This document shows, piece after piece, positions 17,511 to 25,553 of a stretch of 64,000 bases of DNA. Below the pieces are notes generated by a model that was not told where the DNA came from, made no database searches, and saw only the letters and a list, made by a program, of their open reading frames with translations. The stretch is from DATGLG01 sp035294245 (GTDB lineage: Bacteria > Pseudomonadota > Alphaproteobacteria > JACZXZ01). Made by a program: the position numbers and the translations under genes. The stretch is taken from assembly GCA_035294245.1 (NCBI GenBank), contig DATGLG010000063.1, forward strand, positions 72,040 through 136,039, in the 5' to 3' direction. The stretch's first letter is position 1. Each line of letters opens with the position of its first letter.

Positions 17511-19442
17511 TTGAACAATTTCGGCAAGAACATCTTTCTTTGGGTCGTCATCGGGTTGTTGCTGGTGGCGCTCTTCAACCTCTTCCAGGGGTCTTCCAAC
17601 CGGTCAGCCCAGACCCAGATGGCCTATTCCGACTTCCTCGCTCACGTCAATCAGAACGAGGTCCGGGAAGTCACCATCCAAGGACATAACATCTCCGGCC
17701 AGCTTTCGGATGGCCGCAGCTTTTCCACCTATGCGCCCAGCGATCCCGGGCTGGTCGGTCGCCTGACCGATCACAACGTGCGCGTGCGCGCCATGCCCGA
17801 AGACGACAACGTGCCGTCGCTCTTCGGCATTCTCGTGTCGTGGTTCCCCTTCCTGGTGCTGATCGGCGTCTGGGTATTCTTCATGCGCCAGATGCAATCG
17901 GGGGGCGGCCGCGCCATGGGCTTCGGCAAGTCGCGCGCCCGGCTTCTGACTGAGAAGGCCGGTCGGGTCACCTTCGACGATGTGGCCGGCATCGACGAAG
18001 CCAAGCAGGAACTCGAGGAGATCGTCGAGTTCCTCAAGGACCCGCAGAAGTTTCAGCGCCTGGGCGGCAAGATCCCGAAAGGCTGTCTGCTCGTGGGCCC
18101 CCCGGGGACCGGCAAGACCCTGCTCGCCCGCGCTATCGCCGGCGAGGCCAATGTTCCCTTCTTCACGATTTCCGGCTCCGATTTCGTGGAGATGTTCGTG
18201 GGCGTCGGCGCTTCACGCGTGCGCGACATGTTCGAGCAGGCGAAGAAGCACGCGCCCTGCATCATCTTCATCGACGAGATCGATGCGGTCGGTCGCCACC
18301 GTGGTGCCGGGCTCGGCGGCGGCAATGACGAGCGCGAGCAGACCCTCAATCAGCTCCTCGTCGAGATGGACGGCTTCGAGACGAACGAGGGCGTCATTCT
18401 CATCGCGGCGACCAATCGTCCCGACGTGCTCGATCCGGCGCTCCTCCGCCCGGGCCGCTTCGATCGCCAGGTCGTGGTGCCCAACCCGGACATCCTCGGA
18501 CGCGAGAAGATCCTCAAGGTGCATCTGCGCAAGGTGCCCGCGGCTCCCGATGTGGATGCCAAGGTCATCGCCCGCGGGACGCCCGGCTTCTCGGGCGCCG
18601 ATCTCGCCAACCTGGTGAACGAGGCGGCGCTCCTGGCGGCAAGGCGCGGCAAGCGCCTCGTCACGATGGTCGAGCTGGAAGGCGCGAAGGACAAGGTCCT
18701 CATGGGCTCCGAGCGGCGCTCCATGGTGATGACCGACAAGGAGAAGGAGACGACGGCCTATCACGAATCGGGCCACGCGCTGGTCGCGATGTATTCGCCG
18801 GGGCACGACCCGCTCCACAAGGTGACGATCATCCCGCGTGGCCGCGCCTTGGGCGTCACCATGTCCCTGCCCGAGCGCGATCGCTACGGCTTCTCCAAGA
18901 AGGAGCTCGAGGCCAAGCTCGCCATGATGTTCGGCGGCCGCGTGGCCGAGGAGCTCATCTACGGCAAGGATGACGTCACGACGGGTGCCGGCGACGATAT
19001 CCGCCAGGCGACGGAGCTCGCCCGCCGCATGGTCACCGAGTTCGGCTTCAGCGACAAGCTGGGCCCGCTGCGCTACTCCGAGAACGAGCAGGAGGTCTTT
19101 CTCGGCCACTCGGTAACCCAGCGCAAGAACGTCTCGGAAGCGACCGCGAAGATCATTGACGAGGAGATCCGTCGCATGGTCGAGGAGGGCGAGGCCAAGG
19201 CGCGCAAGATCCTCACCGATCACATCGACGAGCTGCATCGGCTCGCCAAGGGCCTTCTCGAATACGAGACGCTGTCGGGCGACGAGATTCAGACCCTTCT
19301 CAAGGGCGGCTCCATCACCCGCAACGAGAAGGAGCCGCCGAGCGAGCCGCAGAAGCCGCGCTCATCGGTCCCGAGCAGCAAGCCGAGCGGGCATCGCGAG
19401 CCGAAGGGCGGGATGGAGCCGGAGCCGCAGCCCGGTGCCTGA
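17511..19442 (+). CDS. ftsH: ATP-dependent zinc metalloprotease FtsH
   Basis: Membrane-anchored AAA+ protease degrading misassembled membrane proteins and regulators such as sigma-32. From the TTG at 17511 it is 643 aa. It has membrane helices at about residues 7-25 and 103-124 flanking a periplasmic domain. Walker A is GPPGTGKT (196-203), Walker B IIFIDEIDAVGR (about 250), and the second region of homology ATNRPDVLDPALLRPGRFDR (about 300). The zinc motif HESGH is at 418-422; Ser in the third position of the motif is a tolerated variant. The C-terminus is a Lys/Pro/Ser-rich tail. A hairpin follows the stop. Confidence 0.96.
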   Translation: MNNFGKNIFLWVVIGLLLVALFNLFQGSSNRSAQTQMAYSDFLAHVNQNEVREVTIQGHNISGQLSDGRSFSTYAPSDPGLVGRLTDHNVRVRAMPEDDNVPSLFGILVSWFPFLVLIGVWVFFMRQMQSGGGRAMGFGKSRARLLTEKAGRVTFDDVAGIDEAKQELEEIVEFLKDPQKFQRLGGKIPKGCLLVGPPGTGKTLLARAIAGEANVPFFTISGSDFVEMFVGVGASRVRDMFEQAKKHAPCIIFIDEIDAVGRHRGAGLGGGNDEREQTLNQLLVEMDGFETNEGVILIAATNRPDVLDPALLRPGRFDRQVVVPNPDILGREKILKVHLRKVPAAPDVDAKVIARGTPGFSGADLANLVNEAALLAARRGKRLVTMVELEGAKDKVLMGSERRSMVMTDKEKETTAYHESGHALVAMYSPGHDPLHKVTIIPRGRALGVTMSLPERDRYGFSKKELEAKLAMMFGGRVAEELIYGKDDVTTGAGDDIRQATELARRMVTEFGFSDKLGPLRYSENEQEVFLGHSVTQRKNVSEATAKIIDEEIRRMVEEGEAKARKILTDHIDELHRLAKGLLEYETLSGDEIQTLLKGGSITRNEKEPPSEPQKPRSSVPSSKPSGHREPKGGMEPEPQPGA

Positions 19443-19458
19443 GACGCGCGAGAAATCG

Positions 19459-20592
19459 ATGATCATCCGAAGCCCCGGCCTCGACCGGGGCTTCGCCTTA
19501 TCGGGGGCATCCGCTCATGCGACTCTCTATCTGCGCCCGCTTGGACTGCTAGAAGGAGCGACGGCGGCCGTTGCTTGCGCCGCGGGCCAGGCCCTGCCGC
19601 TCGCCGGAGGGCCTCTGGCCTTCACCCACTGCGACGTCCTCGCGCGCAAGCCCGACGGGATCGCGGCGGCGGTGGCTCCCCTTGCCGAGCTACGATCCTG
19701 GGCGCGACGGCAGGGCGATGAGACCGAAGCTGCCGTGAACAACCTGTTGAGCCGGATCGCCTCCCCTCGCAGCACTTTTGCCGGCCTCTCCCTCGACCGT
19801 CCGCGGCTCATGGGGATCGTCAATGCCACCCCTGACAGCTTTTCCGAGGGCGGAGAGCATTTCGCGCCGGCCGCGGCGATCGCACGCGGTCATGGGATGA
19901 TCGAGGCCGGGGCCGATATCATCGATATCGGCGGTGAGTCGACGCGGCCAGGCGCAGCGCCCGTGGACCCACGAGAGGAATTGGCACGAATCCGCCCTGT
20001 TGTCGAAGGCCTCGCGCGGACGCGCGCGGTGCTTTCCGTCGATACGCGTCATAGCGAGGTGATGGCGGCGGCGCTCGCTTCTGGTGCGGCGATCATCAAC
20101 GATATCACGGCGCTCGTTGGCGACCCGCGGAGCTTGCCTTTGGTAGCGGCGCAGAACGCCCATGTCGTCCTCATGCATATGCAGGGCGAGCCACCGTCGA
20201 TGAACCGCGATCCCCGATATGAATTTGCGCCACTTGATATCTACGACGCCCTCGCGGCGCGCGTGACTGCCTGCCTCGCCGCAGGCATTCCCCGCAATCG
20301 CATCGCGATCGATCCGGGCATCGGTTTCGGGAAGAAGCCCCGTCACAATTTCGAGATTCTCCGTTATCTCTCCCTCTTTCACGGCTTGGGTTGCGCGGTT
20401 CTCGTCGGCGCGTCGCGCAAGATTTTTGTCAAGAACGGTCGCGGCCCCGCACCTCCCAAGGCGCGGCTTGGCGCCTCTCTCGGCGCTGCCTTGACGGCTG
20501 TCGTGCAGGGCGCGCAGCTGCTGCGGGTTCACGATGTCGAGAAAACCCGGCAGGCGATGGATCTCTGGTGGGAGCTGGCAGGAGCTTGTTAA
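19459..20592 (+). CDS. folP: Dihydropteroate synthase FolP with N-terminal extension
   Basis: Condenses 6-hydroxymethyl-dihydropterin diphosphate with p-aminobenzoate in folate synthesis; it is the sulfonamide target. Starting at ATG 19459 it is 377 aa, about 110 residues longer than E. coli FolP. The TIM-barrel domain begins at GIVNATPDSFSEGG (about residue 118) and includes DIIDIGGESTRPGA and DPGIGFGKKPRHNFEIL. The extra N-terminal region (LYLRPLGLLEGATAAVA... LPLAGGPLAFT) is, from memory, shared by alphaproteobacterial homologues and of unknown function. A strong hairpin lies within its first codons, so the precise start is less certain than the rest. Confidence 0.9.
   Translation: MIIRSPGLDRGFALSGASAHATLYLRPLGLLEGATAAVACAAGQALPLAGGPLAFTHCDVLARKPDGIAAAVAPLAELRSWARRQGDETEAAVNNLLSRIASPRSTFAGLSLDRPRLMGIVNATPDSFSEGGEHFAPAAAIARGHGMIEAGADIIDIGGESTRPGAAPVDPREELARIRPVVEGLARTRAVLSVDTRHSEVMAAALASGAAIINDITALVGDPRSLPLVAAQNAHVVLMHMQGEPPSMNRDPRYEFAPLDIYDALAARVTACLAAGIPRNRIAIDPGIGFGKKPRHNFEILRYLSLFHGLGCAVLVGASRKIFVKNGRGPAPPKARLGASLGAALTAVVQGAQLLRVHDVEKTRQAMDLWWELAGAC
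19469..19494 (+). other. Perfect hairpin at the ftsH/folP junction
   Basis: Arms GAAGCCCCGG (19469-19478) and CCGGGGCTTC (19485-19494) pair over 10 bp around a 6-nt loop. It begins 27 bp after the ftsH stop and falls in codons 4-12 of folP as annotated. No T-run follows. It may be a terminator or 3' stabiliser for ftsH, or a structure limiting folP initiation. Confidence 0.6.
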
Positions 20593-20690
20593 CCCTCCAG
20601 CAATCTTCTTGTGGAAAGCCTAGGTGAAACGGTACGTCCCGACTGCTATAACCAATCGTCAAGATCGCCCGGAAGGCCGGAGGTAGAGGG

Positions 20691-22034
20691 GTGACACGCA
20701 AGCTCTTCGGTACGGACGGAATCCGGGGCACGGCCAATAGCGAGCCGATGACCGCGGAAACCGCCCTCAAGGTCGCGATGGCGGCCGGGCAGCATTTCAC
20801 CCGGGGGCCGCATCGGCATATCGTCGTGATCGGCAAGGACACGCGGCTCTCGGGCTACATGCTCGAGCCCGCGCTGACGGCCGGGTTCATCTCCGTGGGC
20901 ATGGACGTGGTCCTTGTCGGGCCCCTGCCGACGCCGGCCGTCGCCATGCTGACGCGCTCGCTACGCGCCGATCTCGGCGTCGTCATCTCGGCCTCCCACA
21001 ACCCTTACCAGGATAACGGTATCAAGCTGTTCGGACCCGACGGCTATAAGCTCTCCGACGAGGTCGAGCGCGAGATCGAATCGCGCATCGGAAACGGCAG
21101 CACCGCGCTGCCGCAGGCCGACAAGCTCGGGCGCGCGAAGCGGCTGGATGATGCGCTCGGTCGCTATATCGAATTCGTGAAGGGGAGCTTCCCCCGCGGG
21201 CTGCGGCTCGACGGGCTGAAGATCGTCGTCGATTGCGCGCATGGCGCCGCCTACAAAGCGGCCCCGACCGTCCTATGGGAACTTGGCGCGGAGGTGATCC
21301 CGATCGGCGTCGAGCCGGACGGCTTCAACATCAACGATGCTTGCGGAGCCACGGCCACCGCGGCCCTCGAGCGCGAGGTCGTGGCGCAGGGCGCCGATTT
21401 CGGCATCGCGCTCGACGGCGATGCCGACCGCGTCGTGATGGTGGACGAGAAAGGCCGTCGCCTCGATGGCGACCAGCTCATGGCGCTCATCGCCCAGACC
21501 TGGCAGACGGGCGGGCGGCTCAAGGGCGGCGGCGTCGTCGCCACGGTGATGTCCAATCTCGGCCTCGAGCGCTATCTTGCGGGTCTCGGCCTCAAGCTCA
21601 TCCGCACCCAGGTCGGCGACCGCTATGTCGTCGAGACCATGCGGGGAAGCGGCTATAATGTCGGCGGCGAGCAATCCGGCCACATCATCCTCACGGAATA
21701 TACGACGACGGGCGACGGCCTCATCGCCGCGCTTCAGATCCTCGCGGCGCTCGTCGAGAAGCAGCTGTCCGCAAGCGAAGCCGTTCATCTCTTCGAGCCT
21801 CTGCCGCAACGCCTGAAAAACGTGAGGATGAACGGGTTCGACCTCCTCGAATGCGATGCGGTGAAGCGTACCATTCGCGAGATGGAAGCCGTGCTGGGGA
21901 GCCGCGGACGGCTCCTTATCCGCAAATCGGGGACCGAGCCTGTCGTGCGCGTCATGGCCGAGGGAGAGGATGAGGCGCTCGTCGGGAAAGCCGTCGACGC
22001 AATCGCGCATGCGATCGAGCAGGCTGCACGCTGA
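20691..22034 (+). CDS. glmM: Phosphoglucosamine mutase GlmM
   Basis: Interconverts glucosamine 6- and 1-phosphate for UDP-GlcNAc, and so for peptidoglycan and LPS. The 447-aa length is normal. It starts at GTG 20691 behind GGAGGTAGAGGG. The phosphoserine loop is VISASHNPYQDNGIKLFG (Ser about residue 103), the metal loop LDGDADRVVMVD (about 242), the sugar-specificity loop GGEQSGHII (about 323), and the phosphate-binding loop IRKSGTEPVVRVM (about 408). It follows the FtsH/FolP pair, a common alphaproteobacterial order. Confidence 0.96.
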   Translation: MTRKLFGTDGIRGTANSEPMTAETALKVAMAAGQHFTRGPHRHIVVIGKDTRLSGYMLEPALTAGFISVGMDVVLVGPLPTPAVAMLTRSLRADLGVVISASHNPYQDNGIKLFGPDGYKLSDEVEREIESRIGNGSTALPQADKLGRAKRLDDALGRYIEFVKGSFPRGLRLDGLKIVVDCAHGAAYKAAPTVLWELGAEVIPIGVEPDGFNINDACGATATAALEREVVAQGADFGIALDGDADRVVMVDEKGRRLDGDQLMALIAQTWQTGGRLKGGGVVATVMSNLGLERYLAGLGLKLIRTQVGDRYVVETMRGSGYNVGGEQSGHIILTEYTTTGDGLIAALQILAALVEKQLSASEAVHLFEPLPQRLKNVRMNGFDLLECDAVKRTIREMEAVLGSRGRLLIRKSGTEPVVRVMAEGEDEALVGKAVDAIAHAIEQAAR

Positions 22035-22048
22035 GCGCGGAGAGGCCG

Positions 22049-22849
22049 GTGCAAGGCAGAGTTCTCGTCATCGCGGGTTCCGATTCCAGCGGTGGCGCGG
22101 GCATCCAAGCCGACGTTAAGACGATAACAGCGCTCGGTGGCTATGCCGCCACCGCGATCACCGCATTAACGGCGCAGGACACCTTGGGTGTGCATGAGAT
22201 CGTGGCTGTCGATCCTGCCTTCGTCGCGCGCCAGGCCGAGCTCATGCTCGACGATATCGGCGCCGATTGCATCAAGACCGGCATGCTCCATGATAGCGCC
22301 ATCACCAACGCCATTGCCGATCTACTCGAGCGCAAGGCGGCGCATCTGCCGCTGGTGGTCGATCCGGTCATGGTCGCCACAGGCGGGCGCCGCCTCCTCG
22401 ACACCGCGGCCGTGGCGACGCTCAAGCGGCGGCTCATCGTTATGGCGGCACTCCTGACGCCCAATCTGCCGGAGGCGGAGGTGCTGATCGGCCATCAGGT
22501 CCGAAGCCGCGAGGCGATGATGGAGGCCGCCTACATGCTGCCGACGATCGGCTGCAAAGCGGTGCTGCTCAAGGGCGGGCATCTCGAGGGCCCGACCGTG
22601 GTCGACATTCTGGCCACCGCGGAGGGTGCCGAGGTGTTCGAAAGCCCTCGCATCGATACTCGTCATACCCATGGCACCGGCTGCACGCTGGCTTCGGCCA
22701 TCGCCACGGGTCTCGCCCAGGGCCTCTCGATGCGAGATGCGGTCGTCCGCGCCCGCGCTTATGTCCAGGCCGCGATACGCACAGCACCCGGCTTCGGCCG
22801 CGGCCAAGGCCCTCTCAATCATTCCCACCCCTGCGTCGACTCGCGCTGA
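22049..22849 (+). CDS. thiD: Bifunctional HMP / HMP-phosphate kinase ThiD
   Basis: Phosphorylates 4-amino-5-hydroxymethyl-2-methylpyrimidine and its monophosphate in thiamine synthesis. The 266-aa protein starts at GTG 22049, 14 bp after glmM. Ribokinase-fold motifs are clear: IAGSDSSGGAGIQADVKT at the N-terminus, ALTAQDTLGVH, KTGMLHDSAI, DPVMVATGGRRLL, LLTPNLPEAEVL, and the anion-hole/catalytic HGTGCTLASAIATGLA near residue 210. Its stop is only 5 bp from the convergent regulator; a small CTGAG-CGC-CTCAG hairpin spans the junction at 22846-22858. Confidence 0.95.
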   Translation: MQGRVLVIAGSDSSGGAGIQADVKTITALGGYAATAITALTAQDTLGVHEIVAVDPAFVARQAELMLDDIGADCIKTGMLHDSAITNAIADLLERKAAHLPLVVDPVMVATGGRRLLDTAAVATLKRRLIVMAALLTPNLPEAEVLIGHQVRSREAMMEAAYMLPTIGCKAVLLKGGHLEGPTVVDILATAEGAEVFESPRIDTRHTHGTGCTLASAIATGLAQGLSMRDAVVRARAYVQAAIRTAPGFGRGQGPLNHSHPCVDSR

Positions 22850-22854
22850 GCGCC

Positions 22855-24237
22855 TCAGACGACGTTGAGCCGGAGCTCCGGCGGCGAAGAGAGCAGCTCC
22901 GAGAGCGTTGTCAGGCCCGCTTCGAGCCGAGCATCGCTTGGCTCGGCGCTCAAGCATAAGCGTACGGCGTGGGGAGCTGTGGCACGGCCGGTCACGAAGA
23001 GATCGGGTGGGGTGACGAGAACGCCGCGGCTTTGTGCGGCGGCCACGAAGTCGCTCCATCGCCATGGCTCGGGCAGATGCAGCCAGAGATGAAAGCTTTC
23101 CGGATGCGTGTCGATGCGGTGCCCAGCCAGCTTGCGCGCAGCGATTTCCTGCCTTGTGCGCGCCTGCTCCCGGCGCGCCCGCACGAGGCGGTCGCTCGTC
23201 TGGTCGTTGATCCATTGGCTGGCGATCTCGCAGGTCAGCGGCGGCGCCATCCAGCTTGAGCTGCGCACGACGGCGCCGACACGGCCGACCATCTCCGCCG
23301 GCGCCACCACGTAGCCGAGCCTGAGGCCGGCCGCCATGCTCTTGGAGATACTTGTGACGTGAAAGCTCCGCTCGGGCGCGAGATTAACCAGCGGCTGCTG
23401 CGGCGTTGCGAGAAGGAAGCCGTAGATGTCGTCCTCGATCAGGAGAAGATCGAAGCGCCGCGCGATCTCGATGACGGCGTGGCGCCGAGCCTCCGAGAGC
23501 GTCGCGGTCGTGGGATTGTGCAAGGTCGGCATGGTGAAGAGGACGCGACCTCGCCCCTTGCGCGCGGCCGCCTCCAACGCTTCGGGCAGCAGGCCCGCCT
23601 CGTCCATCGCGATGGCCTGAAGTTGGAGGCTGAGCTGGCTCGCCATCATCTTGACTGCGGGATAGGTGAGCGCCTCGACGAGCACCGTGTCGCCGGCGCG
23701 ACAGGTGGCGCCGAGGGCCGCGAAGAGGCCATGCTGGGCGCCGCAGGTAATGACGATGCGCTCGGGCGTCGCCTCCACGCCCAGACGCGCCAACCAGGCG
23801 GCCCCTGCTTCCCGGTGGCTCGGCAAGCCGAGCTCGCTTTGATAAGCGAGGAAGGGCGCCAAATCGTTGCGCCGGGAGAGCTGTGCCAATGTCGCGGCCA
23901 GCTCCGGCACCGCGGGCTCGACCACGGGGCGATTGAGCGACAGATCGATGGCGCCGCCCGTTTCGAGCGGGATGGCGAACGCAGTGCTGAGGCCACGGGC
24001 GCGAACGAAGGTGCCCCGGCCGACTTGCCCGTCGATGAGACCACGCCGCTCCGCCTCAAGATAAGCACGGGAGACAGTGCCGACGGTGACGCCCAGCCGA
24101 TAGGCGAGCGCCCGATGGGTGGGGAGCCGGCTCCCGGGAGCAAGTCGGCCCGCCGCGATATCTGCCTGCAACGCCTCGGCAATCGCAAGGTATCGGGGGC
24201 CGCGCCGCTGCTGAAGCTCGGGAATCCATATTGTCAC
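22855..24237 (-). CDS. MocR/PdxR-type regulator (GntR HTH fused to aminotransferase fold)
   Basis: A 460-aa regulator with an N-terminal winged-helix GntR domain (residues 8-75: YLAIAEALQADIAAGRLAPG, then HRALAYRLGVTVGTVSRAYLEAERRG). The rest is a fold-type I aminotransferase domain that senses PLP or a PLP-amino acid adduct. The probable PLP lysine is in VTSISKSMAAGLRLGYV near residue 295. Relatives control vitamin B6, GABA, taurine or amino-acid export genes. It starts at GTG 24237, inside a perfect palindrome shared with the divergent DUF1127/EamA genes, which are its most likely targets together with itself. The ligand is unknown. Confidence 0.92.
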   Translation of the reverse strand: MTIWIPELQQRRGPRYLAIAEALQADIAAGRLAPGSRLPTHRALAYRLGVTVGTVSRAYLEAERRGLIDGQVGRGTFVRARGLSTAFAIPLETGGAIDLSLNRPVVEPAVPELAATLAQLSRRNDLAPFLAYQSELGLPSHREAGAAWLARLGVEATPERIVITCGAQHGLFAALGATCRAGDTVLVEALTYPAVKMMASQLSLQLQAIAMDEAGLLPEALEAAARKGRGRVLFTMPTLHNPTTATLSEARRHAVIEIARRFDLLLIEDDIYGFLLATPQQPLVNLAPERSFHVTSISKSMAAGLRLGYVVAPAEMVGRVGAVVRSSSWMAPPLTCEIASQWINDQTSDRLVRARREQARTRQEIAARKLAGHRIDTHPESFHLWLHLPEPWRWSDFVAAAQSRGVLVTPPDLFVTGRATAPHAVRLCLSAEPSDARLEAGLTTLSELLSSPPELRLNVV

Positions 24238-24248
24238 AGTGACAATAT
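24228..24248. promoter_or_regulatory. 21-bp perfect palindrome, probable MocR operator
   Basis: Arms ATATTGTCAC (24228-24237) and GTGACAATAT (24239-24248) mirror each other around A24238. The site covers the GTG start codon of the MocR gene and sits just upstream of the putative -35 box of the divergent genes. The TTGTC/GACAA half-sites resemble those of GntR-family operators. That the adjacent regulator binds here is an inference. Confidence 0.7.
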
Positions 24249-24253
24249 AAAAA

Positions 24254-24281
24254 TTGACTCGTTGCTTGTGTCAACTAACAT
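24254..24281 (+). promoter_or_regulatory. Putative sigma-70-type promoter for DUF1127/EamA genes
   Basis: TTGACT (24254-24259) and TAACAT (24276-24281) are separated by 16 nt, about 27 nt before the likely ATG at 24308. The region is distinctly AT-rich. The weak -10 keeps the confidence low. Confidence 0.35.
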
Positions 24282-24307
24282 TAAACAATAAAGACAATTT
24301 CCTGAGA

Positions 24308-24556
24308 ATGACATCCTTATTGGACAACAAAATGTCTCGTTCGACGGAGACAATTCGGCGAATATCCCGCCTCGATGGCGGCAGCTTTTGGTTCGGTGGC
24401 TCTCTCGCGACCTTGCGCGCGAAGTTCGCACTCTGGCAGCGTCGCATCGAGCAGCGCCGCATTCTCGCCGGGCTAAACGATCATCTGCTGAAAGACATGG
24501 GCATTACCCGCCGGGCGGCCGTGGCCGAGGCGCGCAAGCCCTTTTGGCTGCCATGA
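24308..24556 (+). CDS. DUF1127 (YjiS-like) small protein
   Basis: An 82-aa protein whose C-terminal half is a DUF1127 domain: a Trp-containing helix (FALWQRRIEQRRILAGL) followed by NDHLLKDMGITRRAAVAEA. DUF1127 proteins are small, arginine-rich and abundant in Alphaproteobacteria; some act in phosphate and carbon metabolism or bind RNA, but no general role is fixed. ATG 24308 is taken as the start; ATG 24332 is an alternative. The TGA overlaps the EamA transporter ATG (ATGA), so the two are translationally coupled. Confidence 0.8.
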   Translation: MTSLLDNKMSRSTETIRRISRLDGGSFWFGGSLATLRAKFALWQRRIEQRRILAGLNDHLLKDMGITRRAAVAEARKPFWLP

Positions 24557-25491
24557 GGTCGGGCGCCTCGATCCGGCTATCCCGCCCGGCTTCAGCCAGG
24601 GCGTCCTTACCGGCGGAGCCGGCGATCCTTGCCGCGGCTTTTGCCGCCGTTACGATCTGGGCGGCGACTCCGATCGTCACGAAAGTCGCCGTCGATGTCT
24701 TCGATCCTCTGCTCGTCGCCATGATGCGGAGCGTGCTGGCCGGCGTCGTGCTGATCCCGGTCATCATCTTCGGGCGGCGGGTGCCGCTCCCGCGCGATCG
24801 GCGCGGCTGGGGCTTGCTGCTCACAAGCTCGCTGAGCGGCTTCGTCGCGTTTCCGATCCTCATCAGCCTGGGGTTGCGCCATACGACGGCCAGCCACGTG
24901 GCACTCATCCAAATGGTGCAACCGATCTTTACCGGTCTCATCGCCGCGGTGACGGAACGACGCTGGCTCGGGCGGTTCTGGGCTCTCGGCTGCGCGCTGG
25001 CGGTTATCGGTGAGGTCGCGATGATCGGCTTCCGCTTCGGCCTTTCGTCAGAAGGCGGAGTCGTGGGCGACCTTCTGGTGCTGGCTTCGACGATCTGCGC
25101 CTCTTTGGCTTATGTCGCCGGCAGCCATTGCTCAAGACGCATCGGGACTTGGGCGGCGACGCTCTGGGGCAATGTTCTCGCCGGTGGGGTGCTGCTGGCG
25201 CCGCTTCTCCTGCTGGCACGCCATGTTTCCTGGGCGCAGGTCGGCTTCGCCGTGTGGGGCTCGGTCTCCTATCTCGCGATTTTCTCCTCGGTGATCGGCT
25301 ATATCGCCTGGTACTGGGCGTTGGCGCGCGGCGGCGTGGCGCGTATGGGTGCCACGCAATTCGCCATGCCCGTGATGACTCTGATGCTCGCGGCACTCCT
25401 CCTCGGCGAGCGGGTGACGCTGCCGCTGGTGCTGTCGGGGGCTGCGATCCTGCTTGGGGTCTGGCTCACCCAGCGGCGTCCGCCGGCATAA
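24553..25491 (+). CDS. EamA/DMT-family metabolite exporter
   Basis: A 312-aa inner-membrane protein with about ten hydrophobic helices arranged as two EamA repeats (first from AAAFAAVTIWAATPIVTKVA; second from VGDLLVLASTICASLAYVAG). A cytosolic N-terminus of about 20 residues precedes the first helix. Relatives export amino acids or other small metabolites. Coupling to a DUF1127 gene and divergence from a PLP-sensing MocR regulator suggest export of an amino acid or amine; the substrate cannot be read from sequence. The start is at ATG 24553, overlapping the upstream stop. Confidence 0.88.
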   Translation: MRSGASIRLSRPASARASLPAEPAILAAAFAAVTIWAATPIVTKVAVDVFDPLLVAMMRSVLAGVVLIPVIIFGRRVPLPRDRRGWGLLLTSSLSGFVAFPILISLGLRHTTASHVALIQMVQPIFTGLIAAVTERRWLGRFWALGCALAVIGEVAMIGFRFGLSSEGGVVGDLLVLASTICASLAYVAGSHCSRRIGTWAATLWGNVLAGGVLLAPLLLLARHVSWAQVGFAVWGSVSYLAIFSSVIGYIAWYWALARGGVARMGATQFAMPVMTLMLAALLLGERVTLPLVLSGAAILLGVWLTQRRPPA

Positions 25492-25536
25492 GAAACACCT
25501 GGCGATCGCATCGCTGCCGGCGATAATCAGGCGATT

Positions 25537-25548
25537 GGAGGAGGGAGG
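25537..25548 (+). promoter_or_regulatory. Ribosome binding site for a TTG-initiated dehydratase
   Basis: A purine-rich run with GGAGGA (25537-25542) and GGGAGG (25543-25548) ends 5 nt before the TTG at 25554. No in-frame ATG precedes the conserved catalytic region, so TTG is the probable start. Confidence 0.6.
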
Positions 25549-25553
25549 CGCCG

